Below are positions 36,461 through 46,449 of a DNA stretch of 64,000 bases, one piece after another. Both the position numbers and the translations under genes were made by a program. The stretch lies in NCBI GenBank assembly GCA_023228945.1, contig JALOAI010000021.1, positions 1-64,000 of the forward strand. Reading direction: 5' to 3'. The DNA is from Pigmentiphaga sp. Its GTDB lineage: Bacteria; Pseudomonadota; Gammaproteobacteria; Burkholderiales; Burkholderiaceae_B. The notes below the pieces were generated by a model. That model saw nothing but the letters and a program-made list of their open reading frames with translations. It made no database searches and had not been told where the DNA came from. Positions within the stretch are counted from its first letter, which is position 1. The number at the start of each line of letters is the position of its first letter.

Positions 36461-37651
36461 TTAATCAATGATGGCTTGATCGCGCAGGCGAGCGATCTCG
36501 CTGGGGTTGAGACCGAGCGTCCGCAGTACTTCCTGCGTATGTTCACCGGTGTGCGGTGCGGGGGTGTTGATCAAGGCGGGCGTTCGTGCGAGCCCCAGCG
36601 CGGAGTCGACGAATCTCAGGGGTCCATGGGTTGGGTGTTCAACGTCACGAATGAGAGATCGAGCCCGCACGTGTGGGTCCGCTAGCATCTCGCTTACTTT
36701 GCGCACCGGCGCGACGCAGACGTCGTGTTTGGCGAAATGCTGTTCCCATTCGGCGCTATCACGAGTGCGGATGATCTTCGCCACCCCGTCGCACACCTCG
36801 GCTTCCCGCGCATTGGCGCTGCGCGTGTAGTGCTCCGCTCGCCGTTCGAACTCTACCCACTTGGGTCGATCGAGGGCGTTGCAGAAGTTGTGCCATAAGG
36901 CTGGTTCCGAGCAGGCGACAGAAAGCCAGCGCCTATCGCGCGTCTCATAGAGTGTGTAGTAGGGATAGGTGCCGGAGAATACGCCCTCGCCCGCGGTTGG
37001 CTCATATCCGTCGCTAAAATAGCGGCGCATATTGGGTGTCGCAGCCAGCAGGGCAATACTCGTGTCCAGGTAGGCAATGTCGATGTGCTGGCCCTGGCCG
37101 CTGCGCTCCCGTTCCAAGAGTGCGAAGGCGATGGCGAGCGCGGCGTGCATGCCCGCACCTCCATAGTCCGCGACGAGGTTCAACGGCACATCTGGCGCTC
37201 GTCCTGCATCACCCCAGAGGCTCAGGGCTCCTGAGAGGGCCAGAAAGTTCAAATCATGCGCGGGCCGGCTGCGATAGGGTCCCGCTTGCCCGAAGCCCGA
37301 CATCGAGCAATAGACGATACGGGGATTAATCGATGCGATGCTTTCATAGTCGGCGTCTAGACGCCGCATTGTTCCGGGGCGAAAACCTTCAATGATGACA
37401 TCCGCTTCGCGTGCAAGGCGCAGGAAAATCGCCAGCCCTTGCGGATGCTTGAGATCGATCGCCATCGAGCGCTTGTTGCGATTGGTATGTGACTGTGCCT
37501 CGAAGCGATCAGTATCCGAAGGCCGCTGGCCTCGAGTTGGAGTGTCGATTTTGAGCACATCAGCGCCCATGTCGGCCAAAAACATACCGGGCAGCTCGGC
37601 TGGTGGTACGCGGCCGAGCTCAAGCACACTGAAGCCTTGCAGAGCGCTCAT
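36461..37651 (-). CDS. Class III CoA-transferase, alpha-methylacyl-CoA racemase-like
   Basis: A 396-residue CaiB/BaiF family protein. GFGQAGPYRSRPAHDLNFLALSGAL and PLNLVADYGGAGMHAALAIAFALLERERSGQGQHIDIAYLD resemble alpha-methylacyl-CoA racemase, whose catalytic His and Asp lie in these places (PAHDLNF and VADYGG). It may therefore epimerise a branched acyl-CoA rather than transfer CoA. Its start overlaps the upstream CoA-transferase stop by four bases. Confidence 0.8.
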   Translation of the reverse strand: MSALQGFSVLELGRVPPAELPGMFLADMGADVLKIDTPTRGQRPSDTDRFEAQSHTNRNKRSMAIDLKHPQGLAIFLRLAREADVIIEGFRPGTMRRLDADYESIASINPRIVYCSMSGFGQAGPYRSRPAHDLNFLALSGALSLWGDAGRAPDVPLNLVADYGGAGMHAALAIAFALLERERSGQGQHIDIAYLDTSIALLAATPNMRRYFSDGYEPTAGEGVFSGTYPYYTLYETRDRRWLSVACSEPALWHNFCNALDRPKWVEFERRAEHYTRSANAREAEVCDGVAKIIRTRDSAEWEQHFAKHDVCVAPVRKVSEMLADPHVRARSLIRDVEHPTHGPLRFVDSALGLARTPALINTPAPHTGEHTQEVLRTLGLNPSEIARLRDQAIID

Positions 37652-38808
37652 CGGCTATCCCCGTCACGACGCGCGACGGCGTTCAGGACGCGCTCGGTGT
37701 CTTGCCCGAGCCGTGGCGGCATGGTTGGTTGCGACTGCCAGCCATCGAAGCGCACGGGGTTGCGTGGAAACACCAGCCTACCCATGTCCGCGTCATCGAC
37801 CGTCACGAAGTGCTCCACCGCACAGAGGTGGGGATCGGCGCGAAGATCCTCCAGTCGATTCATTGGGGCAACCGGGATATCCAATCGGTGGCAGACGCCG
37901 AGCCACTCCTGGGTAGATCGAGTCAGAATATGTTCGGCCAATCGTGTGTAGAGCAACTCGATGTTGCGAGTGCGCTCGGAGAGCGTCGCGAAGCGTGGAT
38001 CCTCCAGCGTTGCGGTGTCTCCTACTTCCAAGAGGAAAGCTTGCCAGTGCGAGTCGGTGTAAGGCATCACGCATACGTGTCCGTCCCGTGTTTCGTAGGG
38101 GCGTCGGCCCGGCATCATCGCGCGTCTATAGCCCATCGGCTCGATTGGTGGCTCAAACTGCCCGCCCTGCATGTGTTCCACCAGCCCGAAACTCACTGCC
38201 GCCTCGAACATTGGCACCTCCACGCAGGCGCCGTAGCCTGTCTGCTCGCGCTGCAGCAGTGCGGTGAGCACTGCCTGTACCGCAAAGAGCGAGCCCACCT
38301 TGTCGGCGAGGGCTGCGGGTATGTAGCGCGGCACGCCAGTTTGCATCTCCATCAGTCCAGCAAAGCCGGCAAGGCCTTGGATCACGTCGTCATAGGCAGG
38401 TTGCCCGGCATAAGGGCCGTCGGAGGCGAAGCCGGTGAGCGAGGCATACACGAGTCGAGGGTTGCGTGCGCGTATCTCATCGGGCCCGAGCCCCAGCGCC
38501 TCCATTTTGTTTGGCCGCATGTTGTGCATCAGCACATCGGCGGTTTCCACTAGCGAGAGCAAGGCTTCTCGACCTGCGTGCGACTTGAGGTCGATCACGA
38601 CACTCGCCTTGTGGCGGTTGACTCCCATGAAGAGTCCTGCCATGCCGTTCTCTCGGCCTGGGCCGATATGACGGGTGCTATCGCCGCACGGGGCTTCGAT
38701 TTTGATGACCTCGGCACCGTACTCGCCGATCAGTTGTCCGGCATAGGGCCCCATCACGACGGTTGTGAGGTCGAGGATGCGCAGTCCGTGTAGAGGAGCT
38801 TTTGTCAT
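37648..38808 (-). CDS. Class III (CaiB/BaiF) CoA-transferase
   Basis: A 386-residue CoA-transferase. The start LHGLRILDLTTVVMGPYAGQLIGEYGAEVIKIE is typical. The catalytic Asp is likely in FASDGPYAGQPAYDDVIQGLAG. Family members move CoA between carboxylic acids in the cytoplasm. It is coupled to the racemase-like gene by a four-base overlap. The substrate is unknown; succinyl-CoA is a common donor. Confidence 0.85.
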   Translation of the reverse strand: MTKAPLHGLRILDLTTVVMGPYAGQLIGEYGAEVIKIEAPCGDSTRHIGPGRENGMAGLFMGVNRHKASVVIDLKSHAGREALLSLVETADVLMHNMRPNKMEALGLGPDEIRARNPRLVYASLTGFASDGPYAGQPAYDDVIQGLAGFAGLMEMQTGVPRYIPAALADKVGSLFAVQAVLTALLQREQTGYGACVEVPMFEAAVSFGLVEHMQGGQFEPPIEPMGYRRAMMPGRRPYETRDGHVCVMPYTDSHWQAFLLEVGDTATLEDPRFATLSERTRNIELLYTRLAEHILTRSTQEWLGVCHRLDIPVAPMNRLEDLRADPHLCAVEHFVTVDDADMGRLVFPRNPVRFDGWQSQPTMPPRLGQDTERVLNAVARRDGDSR

Positions 38809-38921
38809 ACTCAGTCATTCAATAAATAGAACGTTGGGTTAGGCCTTGGTTCGAAGCTTCGGCACGATCCAGGCTCTGCCAGGGGGCGGCGATGATCAGT
38901 GCACCAACCCTATAGCCGGTC

Positions 38922-40070
38922 TCAAAGGTGTTCGCGCACGAGCTCCCGCGCTGCGATGATCTGGAGGATCTGGCTAGTGCCTTCATAGATACGTAGCAGC
39001 CGTACGTCGCGGTAGAGACGTTCAATGGCGTACTCTTTCATGTAGCCATTGCCCCCGTGCACCTGCAGAATGCGATCGGCGATGCGTCCCGCCGCTTCGG
39101 TGGCGAAGTACTTGCAGCACGCTGCTTCTTTAGTGATTTTCTTGCCCGCATCCTTGTCGCGTGCTGCCTTCTCCACCATCGCACGCGCCGCGTAGGCCTC
39201 GGCCTGGCTGTCGGCCAGCATGGCTTGGATCAGCTGAAACTCGGCAATTGGCCGTCCGAATTGTTTGCGCTCTATGGCGTAGCGCACGCCTTCGTCGAGC
39301 AGGCGTTCGCAGGCCCCGACGGCGACGGCTGCCATATGCAGCCTCGCATGATCGAGCGAGCGCATGGCGCTTTTGAAGCCCTGACCTTCGGCACCCAGCA
39401 GTGCGCTTGCGGACACACGCACGTTGTCGAAGGTGACGTCGGATTCATGCGAGCCCGCGAAGCCCATTTTCTCGTAGGGTTGACCGATGCTCATCCCTGG
39501 AGTGCCACGATCTACAAGAAAGGCGGAAATACCACTCGCCCCCTGTTCCTTGGTGCCGGTTCGTGCGAAAACTGTGAACACGCCGGCATGGATCGCATTG
39601 GTGATGAAACGCTTGGTACCGTTGATGATGTAGTGGTCACCGTCGTGTACCGCACGTGTCGCGAGGGACGCTGCGTCGGAGCCGGCGTCAGGTTCAGTCA
39701 AGCAAAAGGAGGCGAGCATCTCGCCACTGGCAAGCTTGGGCAAATACTTGCGCTTTTGCGCTTCGCTGCCTTCATTGATGATGCCAAGCGTCCCCACGCC
39801 GTTGGTGGTGCCGAAGTAAGAACGGAAGGCCGGTGCGGCATAGGCCACCTCGAACACCAAGCGAGCCTCTTCGTACATACTCAGTCCCAGCCCACCATAC
39901 TCTTGTGGCACTGTCATGCCGAAGAGTCCAAGCTCCTTTAACCCTCGCACCACGTGATCGGGGATCTCATGAGTGAGCTGCACTTCCGGTTCGGCGGGCA
40001 CTAAGACTTCTCGGGTGAACCTCCGTACCGCGTCAATCAGCAGCTCCAAGGTCTCTTCGCATTCGTTCAT
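38922..40070 (-). CDS. Acyl-CoA dehydrogenase
   Basis: A 382-residue FAD enzyme. SFCLTEPDAGSDAASLATRA binds flavin and substrate; ILQVHGGNGYMKEYAIERLYRDVRLLRIYEGTSQI carries the catalytic Glu in IYEGTSQ. Length is normal. It is the first gene of the cluster and divergent from a LysR regulator, which probably controls it. Confidence 0.92.
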   Translation of the reverse strand: MNECEETLELLIDAVRRFTREVLVPAEPEVQLTHEIPDHVVRGLKELGLFGMTVPQEYGGLGLSMYEEARLVFEVAYAAPAFRSYFGTTNGVGTLGIINEGSEAQKRKYLPKLASGEMLASFCLTEPDAGSDAASLATRAVHDGDHYIINGTKRFITNAIHAGVFTVFARTGTKEQGASGISAFLVDRGTPGMSIGQPYEKMGFAGSHESDVTFDNVRVSASALLGAEGQGFKSAMRSLDHARLHMAAVAVGACERLLDEGVRYAIERKQFGRPIAEFQLIQAMLADSQAEAYAARAMVEKAARDKDAGKKITKEAACCKYFATEAAGRIADRILQVHGGNGYMKEYAIERLYRDVRLLRIYEGTSQILQIIAARELVREHL

Positions 40071-40209
40071 AGAATCTCCGGCTTATAGGCGGTTGGGGGA
40101 ATCATGACTAAGGCTAAGCGGCGTAGACTTATGCGTCCAATACATTTTCTTTGGAGTGACGATATCTTTTTGTTAAGCTAAAGCAGGTCTTCACTTACAA
40201 GCTCGCAGC

Positions 40210-41145
40210 ATGCACACCCGTCTGATCCGCCAGTTTCTCGCCGTAGCTGAGACTCAGAATTTCCGCAAAGCGGCAGAGCGACTGCATATGGCGCAGCCGC
40301 CACTGTCAGTGGCCATCAAACGCATGGAGGAGGATCTCGGCGGCCCGCTCTTCATTCGAGAGCGCCGTGGGGTGCGCCTTACGGCACTTGGTGAAGCAAT
40401 CCTTCGGGATGCGAGACAAATAGCCTTTCACGTTGACCAACTGCGTCAAGCGGCAACGAGCGCCTCCACGGGCCTGGCAGGAACGCTAAGCGTAGGCTTT
40501 GTCGGTTCGGCCACTTATTCGCTCTTGCCGCGGGCGTTGCCGATGTTTCGCGAGCACTATCCGCTGATCTCGCTAGAGTTGCGCGAACGCACCACTACGC
40601 AGATCCTTCGCGAGATCGAGGCTGGCCAACTTGATCTTGGTCTGGTACGGTTTCCGGTATTTGAGCCAACAAATCTTGCCTTGGTGCCTGTAGAGCCGGA
40701 TACTTTAATATTGGCTCTTTCTGTTCACCATCCTTTAGCAAGGCGACGGCATCTCAAGTTGCGCGAGCTCGCGGACGAGCCCTTTCTGATGTACTCGGCC
40801 GCGGCCGCGCAGAACCTCCGCGGCCAGGTGATGCTCGCCTGCCAGATGGAAGGTTTTACGCCCAAGGTGGTGCAAGAGGCCGTGCAAATTCAGACTATCG
40901 TGAGTCTCGTCGAGTGCGCCATGGGTGTGGCGCTAGTACCTTCGGTTTGCAGCCGCCACAACATACCGGGTGTCGTGTTCAAGACTCTTGCTTCTCCCTC
41001 AGAGAATCTTGACATCGCTCTCGCCGTAGTAACAAGGCCTGAGACTGAATCACTGACAGCGGCACGTCTTCGAGGCTTGCTCATCGAGCTGGGGGCGGGG
41101 AACACTCCTACGAGTTGCGGGTGCATGATGACGCCTCGGCTTTGA
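40210..41145 (+). CDS. LysR-type transcriptional regulator
   Basis: A 311-residue regulator. The N-terminal HTH LIRQFLAVAETQNFRKAAERLHMAQPPLSVAIKRMEEDLG is followed by the effector-binding domain (about 90-295). It is divergent from the acyl-CoA dehydrogenase with 139 AT-rich bases between them. Its inducer is presumably an intermediate of that pathway. I could not pick a unique T-N11-A box. Confidence 0.9.
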   Translation: MHTRLIRQFLAVAETQNFRKAAERLHMAQPPLSVAIKRMEEDLGGPLFIRERRGVRLTALGEAILRDARQIAFHVDQLRQAATSASTGLAGTLSVGFVGSATYSLLPRALPMFREHYPLISLELRERTTTQILREIEAGQLDLGLVRFPVFEPTNLALVPVEPDTLILALSVHHPLARRRHLKLRELADEPFLMYSAAAAQNLRGQVMLACQMEGFTPKVVQEAVQIQTIVSLVECAMGVALVPSVCSRHNIPGVVFKTLASPSENLDIALAVVTRPETESLTAARLRGLLIELGAGNTPTSCGCMMTPRL

Positions 41146-41291
41146 TCACGGTGGGGCTGCTCGAACGCAACGAATCTGGTGCGCTCGTTTGCCCCTATGC
41201 GGATATCCATGTGGACATGCACATCGGCTGGCGTGCCGAATGACGGACGAATTGGGCGTGCCAGCCGACTGGATTACCGTCGTCATTATTA

Positions 41292-42743
41292 CTAGAACGG
41301 ATAGCTTTGATCTCCTGGTTCTATGGTGATCTGCCGGAGCTCGGTGAACTCCGCAATCCCGGCCTGGCCGCCAAAACGGCCATAGCCGCTGGCCTTGACC
41401 CCTCCAAATGGGATATGCGCTTCGTCGTGTACGGTGGGACCGTTAATGTGGCAGATACCTGACTCAAGGCGTTGGGCAATTTGCAAAGCCTTGGTAACGT
41501 CGCGGCTGAAGATGGCCGAGGTGAGGCCATACGGCGTATCGTTGGCCAGGGCAATGAGCTCCTCGATACCCGTGCCGCGTACGATGGCCACCACCGGACC
41601 GAAGGATTCTTCGTGATAAAGGCGCATGTCGGCTGTGACGTGGTCCACTACTGTGGCCGTCATCAGCGTCCCCTGCGCCGTGCCGCCGGCTTTCACGACG
41701 GCTCCTTTGGCGGTGGCGTCGGCGATCAAGGCCATGCAGCGTTCTACTGTACTCTCATCGACGACGGAGCCGAGCGGAGCGGAGCCGTCTGCTGGATCGC
41801 CAACCTTCAGCGTCCGGGCCCGTTCGGCAAAACGCTGGACAAAGGCATCGGCAACGGCGGTGTCCACGACGATACGCTCGGTGGACATGCAGATCTGCCC
41901 CTGATTCATGAAGGCGCCGAAGATAGCGGCCTTGACGGCATGATCGACATCCGCGTCATCAAGTACCACCTGCGGAGCCTTGCCACCCAGTTCGAGCAAG
42001 ACGGGCTTGAGATGGGAAGCCGCCTGCTCGGCAATCAAACGGCCAACACGGGTGGAGCCCGTGAAGTTGATGCGCCGAACCGCGGGATGGGCGATCAGGG
42101 TGTTGACGATCTCGGCCGCATCCTTGGGAGCGTTGCTGAGGTAGTTGACGATCCCGTCGCCCAGTCCGGCTTCGATCATCGCTTCCACGATCAGACCGTG
42201 GGTTCGTGGACAAAGCTCGGAACCTTTGAGGATTACGGTATTGCCGCAGGCAAGCGGAGTGGCAATGGCACGCACGCCCAGGATAATGGGAGCATTCCAC
42301 GGCGCGATGCCCAAGACGACACCGGCCGGCTGACGTATGGTCAAGGCCAATGTGCCGGGCTTGTCGGAAGGCAGCGTCTCGCCGCCCACCTGCGTCGTGA
42401 GGGCTGCCGCTTCGCGCAGCATATTGGTGGCGAGATGAACGTTGAATCTGGCCCAGCCTTCCGTCGCGCCGATTTCCTCGGCCATGGCGGCGACGAAGTC
42501 ATTGGCTTTGGTCTGCAAACGATCGGCCGACGCAAGCAGGCGCATGCGACGCTCGTTCGGACCGAGGGTCGACCAATCGGCGAACGCCGCCGCCGCGGCA
42601 TCGGCTGCCGCCTTGGCGTCGTCCGCCGTGGCCGCGGGAGCCACTGTGACCGGCAAGCGAGATAAAGGGTTGTGGCGTTCAAAGGTTGTTCCGGATGAAG
42701 CCATTCGGCGGTGATTGCCGATCAATAGAGATGTTTGGTACAT
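41292..42743 (-). CDS. Aldehyde dehydrogenase (aromatic/salicylaldehyde-like)
   Basis: A 483-residue NAD(P)-dependent dehydrogenase. The start MYQTSLLIGNHRRMASSGTTFERHNPLS is reminiscent of salicylaldehyde or vanillin dehydrogenases. The catalytic Glu is in LLELGGKAPQ and the Cys in NQGQICMSTER. It sits with a Bug receptor and a TauD-like dioxygenase in a minus-strand group opposite a MarR regulator. Aromatic aldehydes are a reasonable guess. Confidence 0.85.
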   Translation of the reverse strand: MYQTSLLIGNHRRMASSGTTFERHNPLSRLPVTVAPAATADDAKAAADAAAAAFADWSTLGPNERRMRLLASADRLQTKANDFVAAMAEEIGATEGWARFNVHLATNMLREAAALTTQVGGETLPSDKPGTLALTIRQPAGVVLGIAPWNAPIILGVRAIATPLACGNTVILKGSELCPRTHGLIVEAMIEAGLGDGIVNYLSNAPKDAAEIVNTLIAHPAVRRINFTGSTRVGRLIAEQAASHLKPVLLELGGKAPQVVLDDADVDHAVKAAIFGAFMNQGQICMSTERIVVDTAVADAFVQRFAERARTLKVGDPADGSAPLGSVVDESTVERCMALIADATAKGAVVKAGGTAQGTLMTATVVDHVTADMRLYHEESFGPVVAIVRGTGIEELIALANDTPYGLTSAIFSRDVTKALQIAQRLESGICHINGPTVHDEAHIPFGGVKASGYGRFGGQAGIAEFTELRQITIEPGDQSYPF

Positions 42744-42799
42744 GAGCAGTCGCTTTTGATGTGGAGTCCTTGGGGACTAGCACCTATGAAGTGCAAGAG

Positions 42800-43771
42800 C
42801 TAGTCGATTTTCAGGCCGCGAGAGCGGATCAGCTCGCCCCAACGTTGGGATTCCTGGGTCGCGTACCCGGCTAGCTCCTCGGGTGTGCTGGTGTTTGGCT
42901 CCACCCCGATTTCGCTCATTCGCTCACGGACACCGGGAGCGTCGATCGCTGCGGCCAGTGCCTGGTTGAGGCGTGCGACGGTCGCAGCAGGCGTGTCTTT
43001 GGGTACCACCACGCCTTGCCAGGCATAGACCTCGAAAGTATCGAAGCCAAGCTCTTTCATCGTGGGTACTTCGGGAAACTCAGCCAACCGCTCGGTAGTG
43101 GCGGCGGCCAGGGGCTTGACCCGGCCATCCTGAATGAAGGCCTTGCCGCTTGCCAGGTCGACGAACATGAAATCGATCCTTCCCGCATTGAGATCCATGA
43201 GGGCCGCTGGCGACCCGCGATAGGGCACATGGGTGGCTTGTGCGCCGGTTTCCTGAAGCAGAAGCTCGGATGCCAAGTGATGGGGAAGCCCGGTGCCCGG
43301 CGTGGCATATGTTAGGGCGTTCTCCTTGAGATGGCTGATGAATGTTCTGCCATCATTCACGGGAAAGTCGGGTCGTGTGATCAGCAGCAGCGGGAAGCGC
43401 GCCACATGGCTAACGTAGCTGAAGTCTTTCTCCGGGTCATAGCCCATCTTCTCGTAGAAGTGAGGATTGGTGGCAAAGGTGGCATTGTCGCTGGTGAGCA
43501 TGGTGTAGCCATCGGGCTTGGAGCGTGCCAACGCCGTCGCCCCGATGATTGAGGAGCCGCCTGGGCGGTTCTCGATGATCACGGGCTGGCCTAGTTCCGG
43601 AGACAGATGCTGCGCAATTAAGCGGGCAATGGCGTCGGTGCCACCGCCCGCGGCGTTGGGAATGATCCAATGGACGGGCTTATCAGGGTAGCTATCCGAG
43701 GCCCAAGCCGTACTGGCGGTGGCAAGGGTTAGGCAGGCCAGATGCAGAATCCAGGGTTTGGTTTTTCTCAT
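42800..43771 (-). CDS. Bug/TctC-type periplasmic solute-binding protein
   Basis: A 323-residue receptor with a signal peptide (MRKTKPWILHLACLTLATASTAWA) and motifs SYPDKPVHWIIPNAAGGGTDAIARL, VIIENRPGGSSIIG, PDGYTML and THVPYRGSPAALMD. It lies between the aldehyde dehydrogenase and the dioxygenase and is expected to feed that pathway. Confidence 0.9.
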   Translation of the reverse strand: MRKTKPWILHLACLTLATASTAWASDSYPDKPVHWIIPNAAGGGTDAIARLIAQHLSPELGQPVIIENRPGGSSIIGATALARSKPDGYTMLTSDNATFATNPHFYEKMGYDPEKDFSYVSHVARFPLLLITRPDFPVNDGRTFISHLKENALTYATPGTGLPHHLASELLLQETGAQATHVPYRGSPAALMDLNAGRIDFMFVDLASGKAFIQDGRVKPLAAATTERLAEFPEVPTMKELGFDTFEVYAWQGVVVPKDTPAATVARLNQALAAAIDAPGVRERMSEIGVEPNTSTPEELAGYATQESQRWGELIRSRGLKID

Positions 43772-43808
43772 GTCTCTCTCCTTCGGTAAAGTGCGTGTGG
43801 TAAGGCGC

Positions 43809-44852
43809 TCAAAGCACGATGCGAGGCTGGGTGCGGCTCAGGCTGACTCCGGCATCCCATTGCTTGACGTAATCTGTTGGGGATCGAAGGTCGGGGGCAG
43901 ATAGCCAAAGGCGCCACAACAGGCGTTGTTTGCCGGGCTCGGGCCAATCGATATACGCGGTGCGGGTATGCAGGACGACGAAGTTATTGAGAAACTGCAT
44001 ATCGCCCCGTTGTAGTTGCATGGAGTAATGCAACTCTTCGGCCAGTTCCTCGGTGATGCGGATGGCCTCGGCTTGGGCGCTGCTTAACGCGGGTGCGCCA
44101 GGTAGATCGTGTCCCTTGATGATATGGCGCGGACCGAACGACACGCAGAGCTTATCGTCGAGGACGCTGAAGACCGGGCTCTCGTAATAGGCTTGCTCAC
44201 CATCATCGGTCTCCCCATGTTTCGTCCAGCAAAACTTCCGGGATAACAACTCGACGGTTTCGGGGGCGCGTTGCAGCAGGGCGTTGTAGACGGCAACGGC
44301 GCTCGCGATTTTCGAAAGCCCCCCGCTCTTTGGCTCCTGCACGCACAGCAGACCCACGATACTGGCCTGGTCGCAGTGATAGTCCATGGTTTCGCGAGTC
44401 TGATAACCCCGGCTGTTGGGATCGTCCTGGCTTTTACCCAGGTCGGTGACGTGGCCCAGCATGTCGCCATCCGGATTGTTGGATCGAGCTTGGCCAAGAT
44501 GGCTGCCGATGGCCCAATAGATGGTGGCGGCTTCCAGACGGCTAAGTGTGTCCAGAGGAAGGCCTCGGATCAACGCAACTCCAAATCCATCCTTGAGTTC
44601 GGACCGCAGTTGTTCCAGGCGCTCGCCGAAGCGGCCCAGATTGAAGTCGCTTGTCGTGAGGTCCAGTAAACGATTTGGGTCGCCACCCAGGCGTGGCCCG
44701 AGACGGACGGCCATGGTATGCAAATCGTCGATCTCGGCGTTGGTGAGCTCGAAGCGCCAGCGAGGATCCTGTGCCAGGTTGTTGGGTAGCCAATTGGCGG
44801 GATCGTCCACTGGGCGGCCGATCACGGCGGGGGAGCGTGGAGCGAGGCGCAT
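43809..44852 (-). CDS. TauD/TfdA-like Fe(II)/2-oxoglutarate dioxygenase
   Basis: A 347-residue non-heme iron dioxygenase. The HxD of the facial triad lies in MDYHCDQASIVGLLCVQ and the distal His in NNFVVLHTRTAYIDW; the 2-oxoglutarate-binding Arg is likely in RLLWRLWLS. Such enzymes hydroxylate and often cleave sulfonates, aryloxyacids or quaternary amines. It is the first gene of the cluster and divergent from marR. Confidence 0.83.
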   Translation of the reverse strand: MRLAPRSPAVIGRPVDDPANWLPNNLAQDPRWRFELTNAEIDDLHTMAVRLGPRLGGDPNRLLDLTTSDFNLGRFGERLEQLRSELKDGFGVALIRGLPLDTLSRLEAATIYWAIGSHLGQARSNNPDGDMLGHVTDLGKSQDDPNSRGYQTRETMDYHCDQASIVGLLCVQEPKSGGLSKIASAVAVYNALLQRAPETVELLSRKFCWTKHGETDDGEQAYYESPVFSVLDDKLCVSFGPRHIIKGHDLPGAPALSSAQAEAIRITEELAEELHYSMQLQRGDMQFLNNFVVLHTRTAYIDWPEPGKQRLLWRLWLSAPDLRSPTDYVKQWDAGVSLSRTQPRIVL

Positions 44853-44987
44853 AAAAACTCCTTTTTGTGCGATAGCTGATTATCAGACATCAAACGAACT
44901 GGCTCGAACTATGTACTATCATCGCTACCGAGTCAAGAGCTGGGGCAACCTCGTGCCTGCCGGCCTTCAACGTTTTGCCACCACCTA

Positions 44988-45473
44988 ATGCCCTTAGATT
45001 GCACAACTCCAGCAGTCGAGCTGGATTCTTTGGAGACGGCGCGCCAAGCTTTACTGGCTCGCCCGGGTTTCCTATTGCGCCGCTGTCTACAGAAGACGTC
45101 AGGGCGGTTCAATGAGGGATGCGCCGCGCTGGGTCTGACCGATCGCCAGTACGACTATTTATTCGTGCTGGATATCGTTGAGCAACTGGGCCAAACGGAA
45201 CTGGGTGAAGTATTGGGTCTAGATCGCTCGACCAATACCCTGGTTCTGAAGATCCTCGAACGCAAGGGTTTGGTGACCCGTGAGATTCCCGAGGAAGACA
45301 CGCGCCGCCGCCTGGTGCGCATCACGGCGCAGGGGCGTGATTTATTGTGCCGCGCGCGGACGGCGGCGGATGAGTCGCAAAGTGCGATCGCCGACTGTTT
45401 GACGGCGCCGGAATATCGACAACTCTTGATGCTGTTGCAGCGGGTGCTTGCGAATTTGCCGGAACAATCATGA
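44988..45473 (+). CDS. MarR family transcriptional regulator
   Basis: A 161-residue winged-helix regulator: LTDRQYDYLFVLDIVEQLGQTELGEVLGLDRSTNTLVLKILERKGLVTREIPEEDTRRRLVRITAQGRDLL. MarR proteins repress neighbouring genes and are released by aromatic acids or similar ligands. It is divergent from the TauD/Bug/aldehyde dehydrogenase operon across a 135-base spacer. Confidence 0.9.
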   Translation: MPLDCTTPAVELDSLETARQALLARPGFLLRRCLQKTSGRFNEGCAALGLTDRQYDYLFVLDIVEQLGQTELGEVLGLDRSTNTLVLKILERKGLVTREIPEEDTRRRLVRITAQGRDLLCRARTAADESQSAIADCLTAPEYRQLLMLLQRVLANLPEQS

Positions 45474-45540
45474 GTGATCGCCGTTGGTTTGCCTTGGCTG
45501 TCTGGTTTTGAGCGGCTTGGAGTGTTAGAGACGCAAGGGC

Positions 45541-46449
45541 TCACGCGGTAGACGTGGTCCGAGTCCGCAACGCCTCCCCCAACATGCGCGAAAAAGCCTG
45601 CGCAGCGGGCGAAAGACCAGCGCCCTGGCGCCGGAAGATGCCCACCTGCCGGCTGGGTTTCGGCACACCCATCGGCCGCTGGCACAGCCCCTCCATATTG
45701 AGCTCCGGCAACGTGATCGCCGGGATCATGGTCAAGCCGAAGCCCGCGCGCACCATGCTCAATGCGGTAACGCTGTTGAGCGTTTGATACTCGGCCTGCT
45801 TGCCGCGGGCCAGCACGGCCAGCGTCTCGCGCACCATCTGATAGGTTTGCGAGCTTGCCGCCACCAGGATCATGGTTTCGTCTGCCAGTTGCTTCCAGTC
45901 GATCTCCGGCTGCGTACTCAACGGATGGCCAATCGGCAAAATGCAGGCCAGCTCGTCTTCAAATAATGGCTCAAAGTCGAGCTGCCGGATGTCCGGCATG
46001 GCCGAGCCCACCGCCAGGTCGACCTTGCCGGCCGCCAGCGTTTCAAGGATCTGCCGGTTGTGATCCTCATACAACCGCAACGCGATACCCGGGTGTTGTT
46101 GGCGAAACGCCGACATGACCCGCAGTACGGCGCCACAGGCAAGCGATGGCAGAGTGGCCACCGCCAGTTGCCCCTGCTCCAAACGAGCCAGGGCCTGGGC
46201 TTGCTGATAGGCCTCCTGCAGGTGGTCCAGCCCGGCGCGCATGCGATCCAGCAGTTGCTCGCCCGCCGGCAGCAACTGGACCCGGCGCGTACTGCGCTCG
46301 AAGAGCGGCAGCTCCAGGGCGTCTTCAAGTTCGCGGATCATCTGCGAGAACGCGGGCTGCGTCATGCCCAGCCGCTGGGCGGCGCGCGAAAAGGACAAGG
46401 TATCGGCCAGGGCCAGGAAGCCTTCGACCTGACGGAGTCTGATTTTCAT
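45541..46449 (-). CDS. LysR-type transcriptional regulator
   Basis: A 302-residue regulator with HTH VEGFLALADTLSFSRAAQRLGMTQPAFSQMIRELEDALE and a CysB/CbbR-like ligand domain. It is divergent from the amidohydrolase-aldolase-Bug cluster. Two palindromes in the 174-base spacer, one over its own start codon, suggest autorepression and divergent control. Confidence 0.9.
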   Translation of the reverse strand: MKIRLRQVEGFLALADTLSFSRAAQRLGMTQPAFSQMIRELEDALELPLFERSTRRVQLLPAGEQLLDRMRAGLDHLQEAYQQAQALARLEQGQLAVATLPSLACGAVLRVMSAFRQQHPGIALRLYEDHNRQILETLAAGKVDLAVGSAMPDIRQLDFEPLFEDELACILPIGHPLSTQPEIDWKQLADETMILVAASSQTYQMVRETLAVLARGKQAEYQTLNSVTALSMVRAGFGLTMIPAITLPELNMEGLCQRPMGVPKPSRQVGIFRRQGAGLSPAAQAFSRMLGEALRTRTTSTA

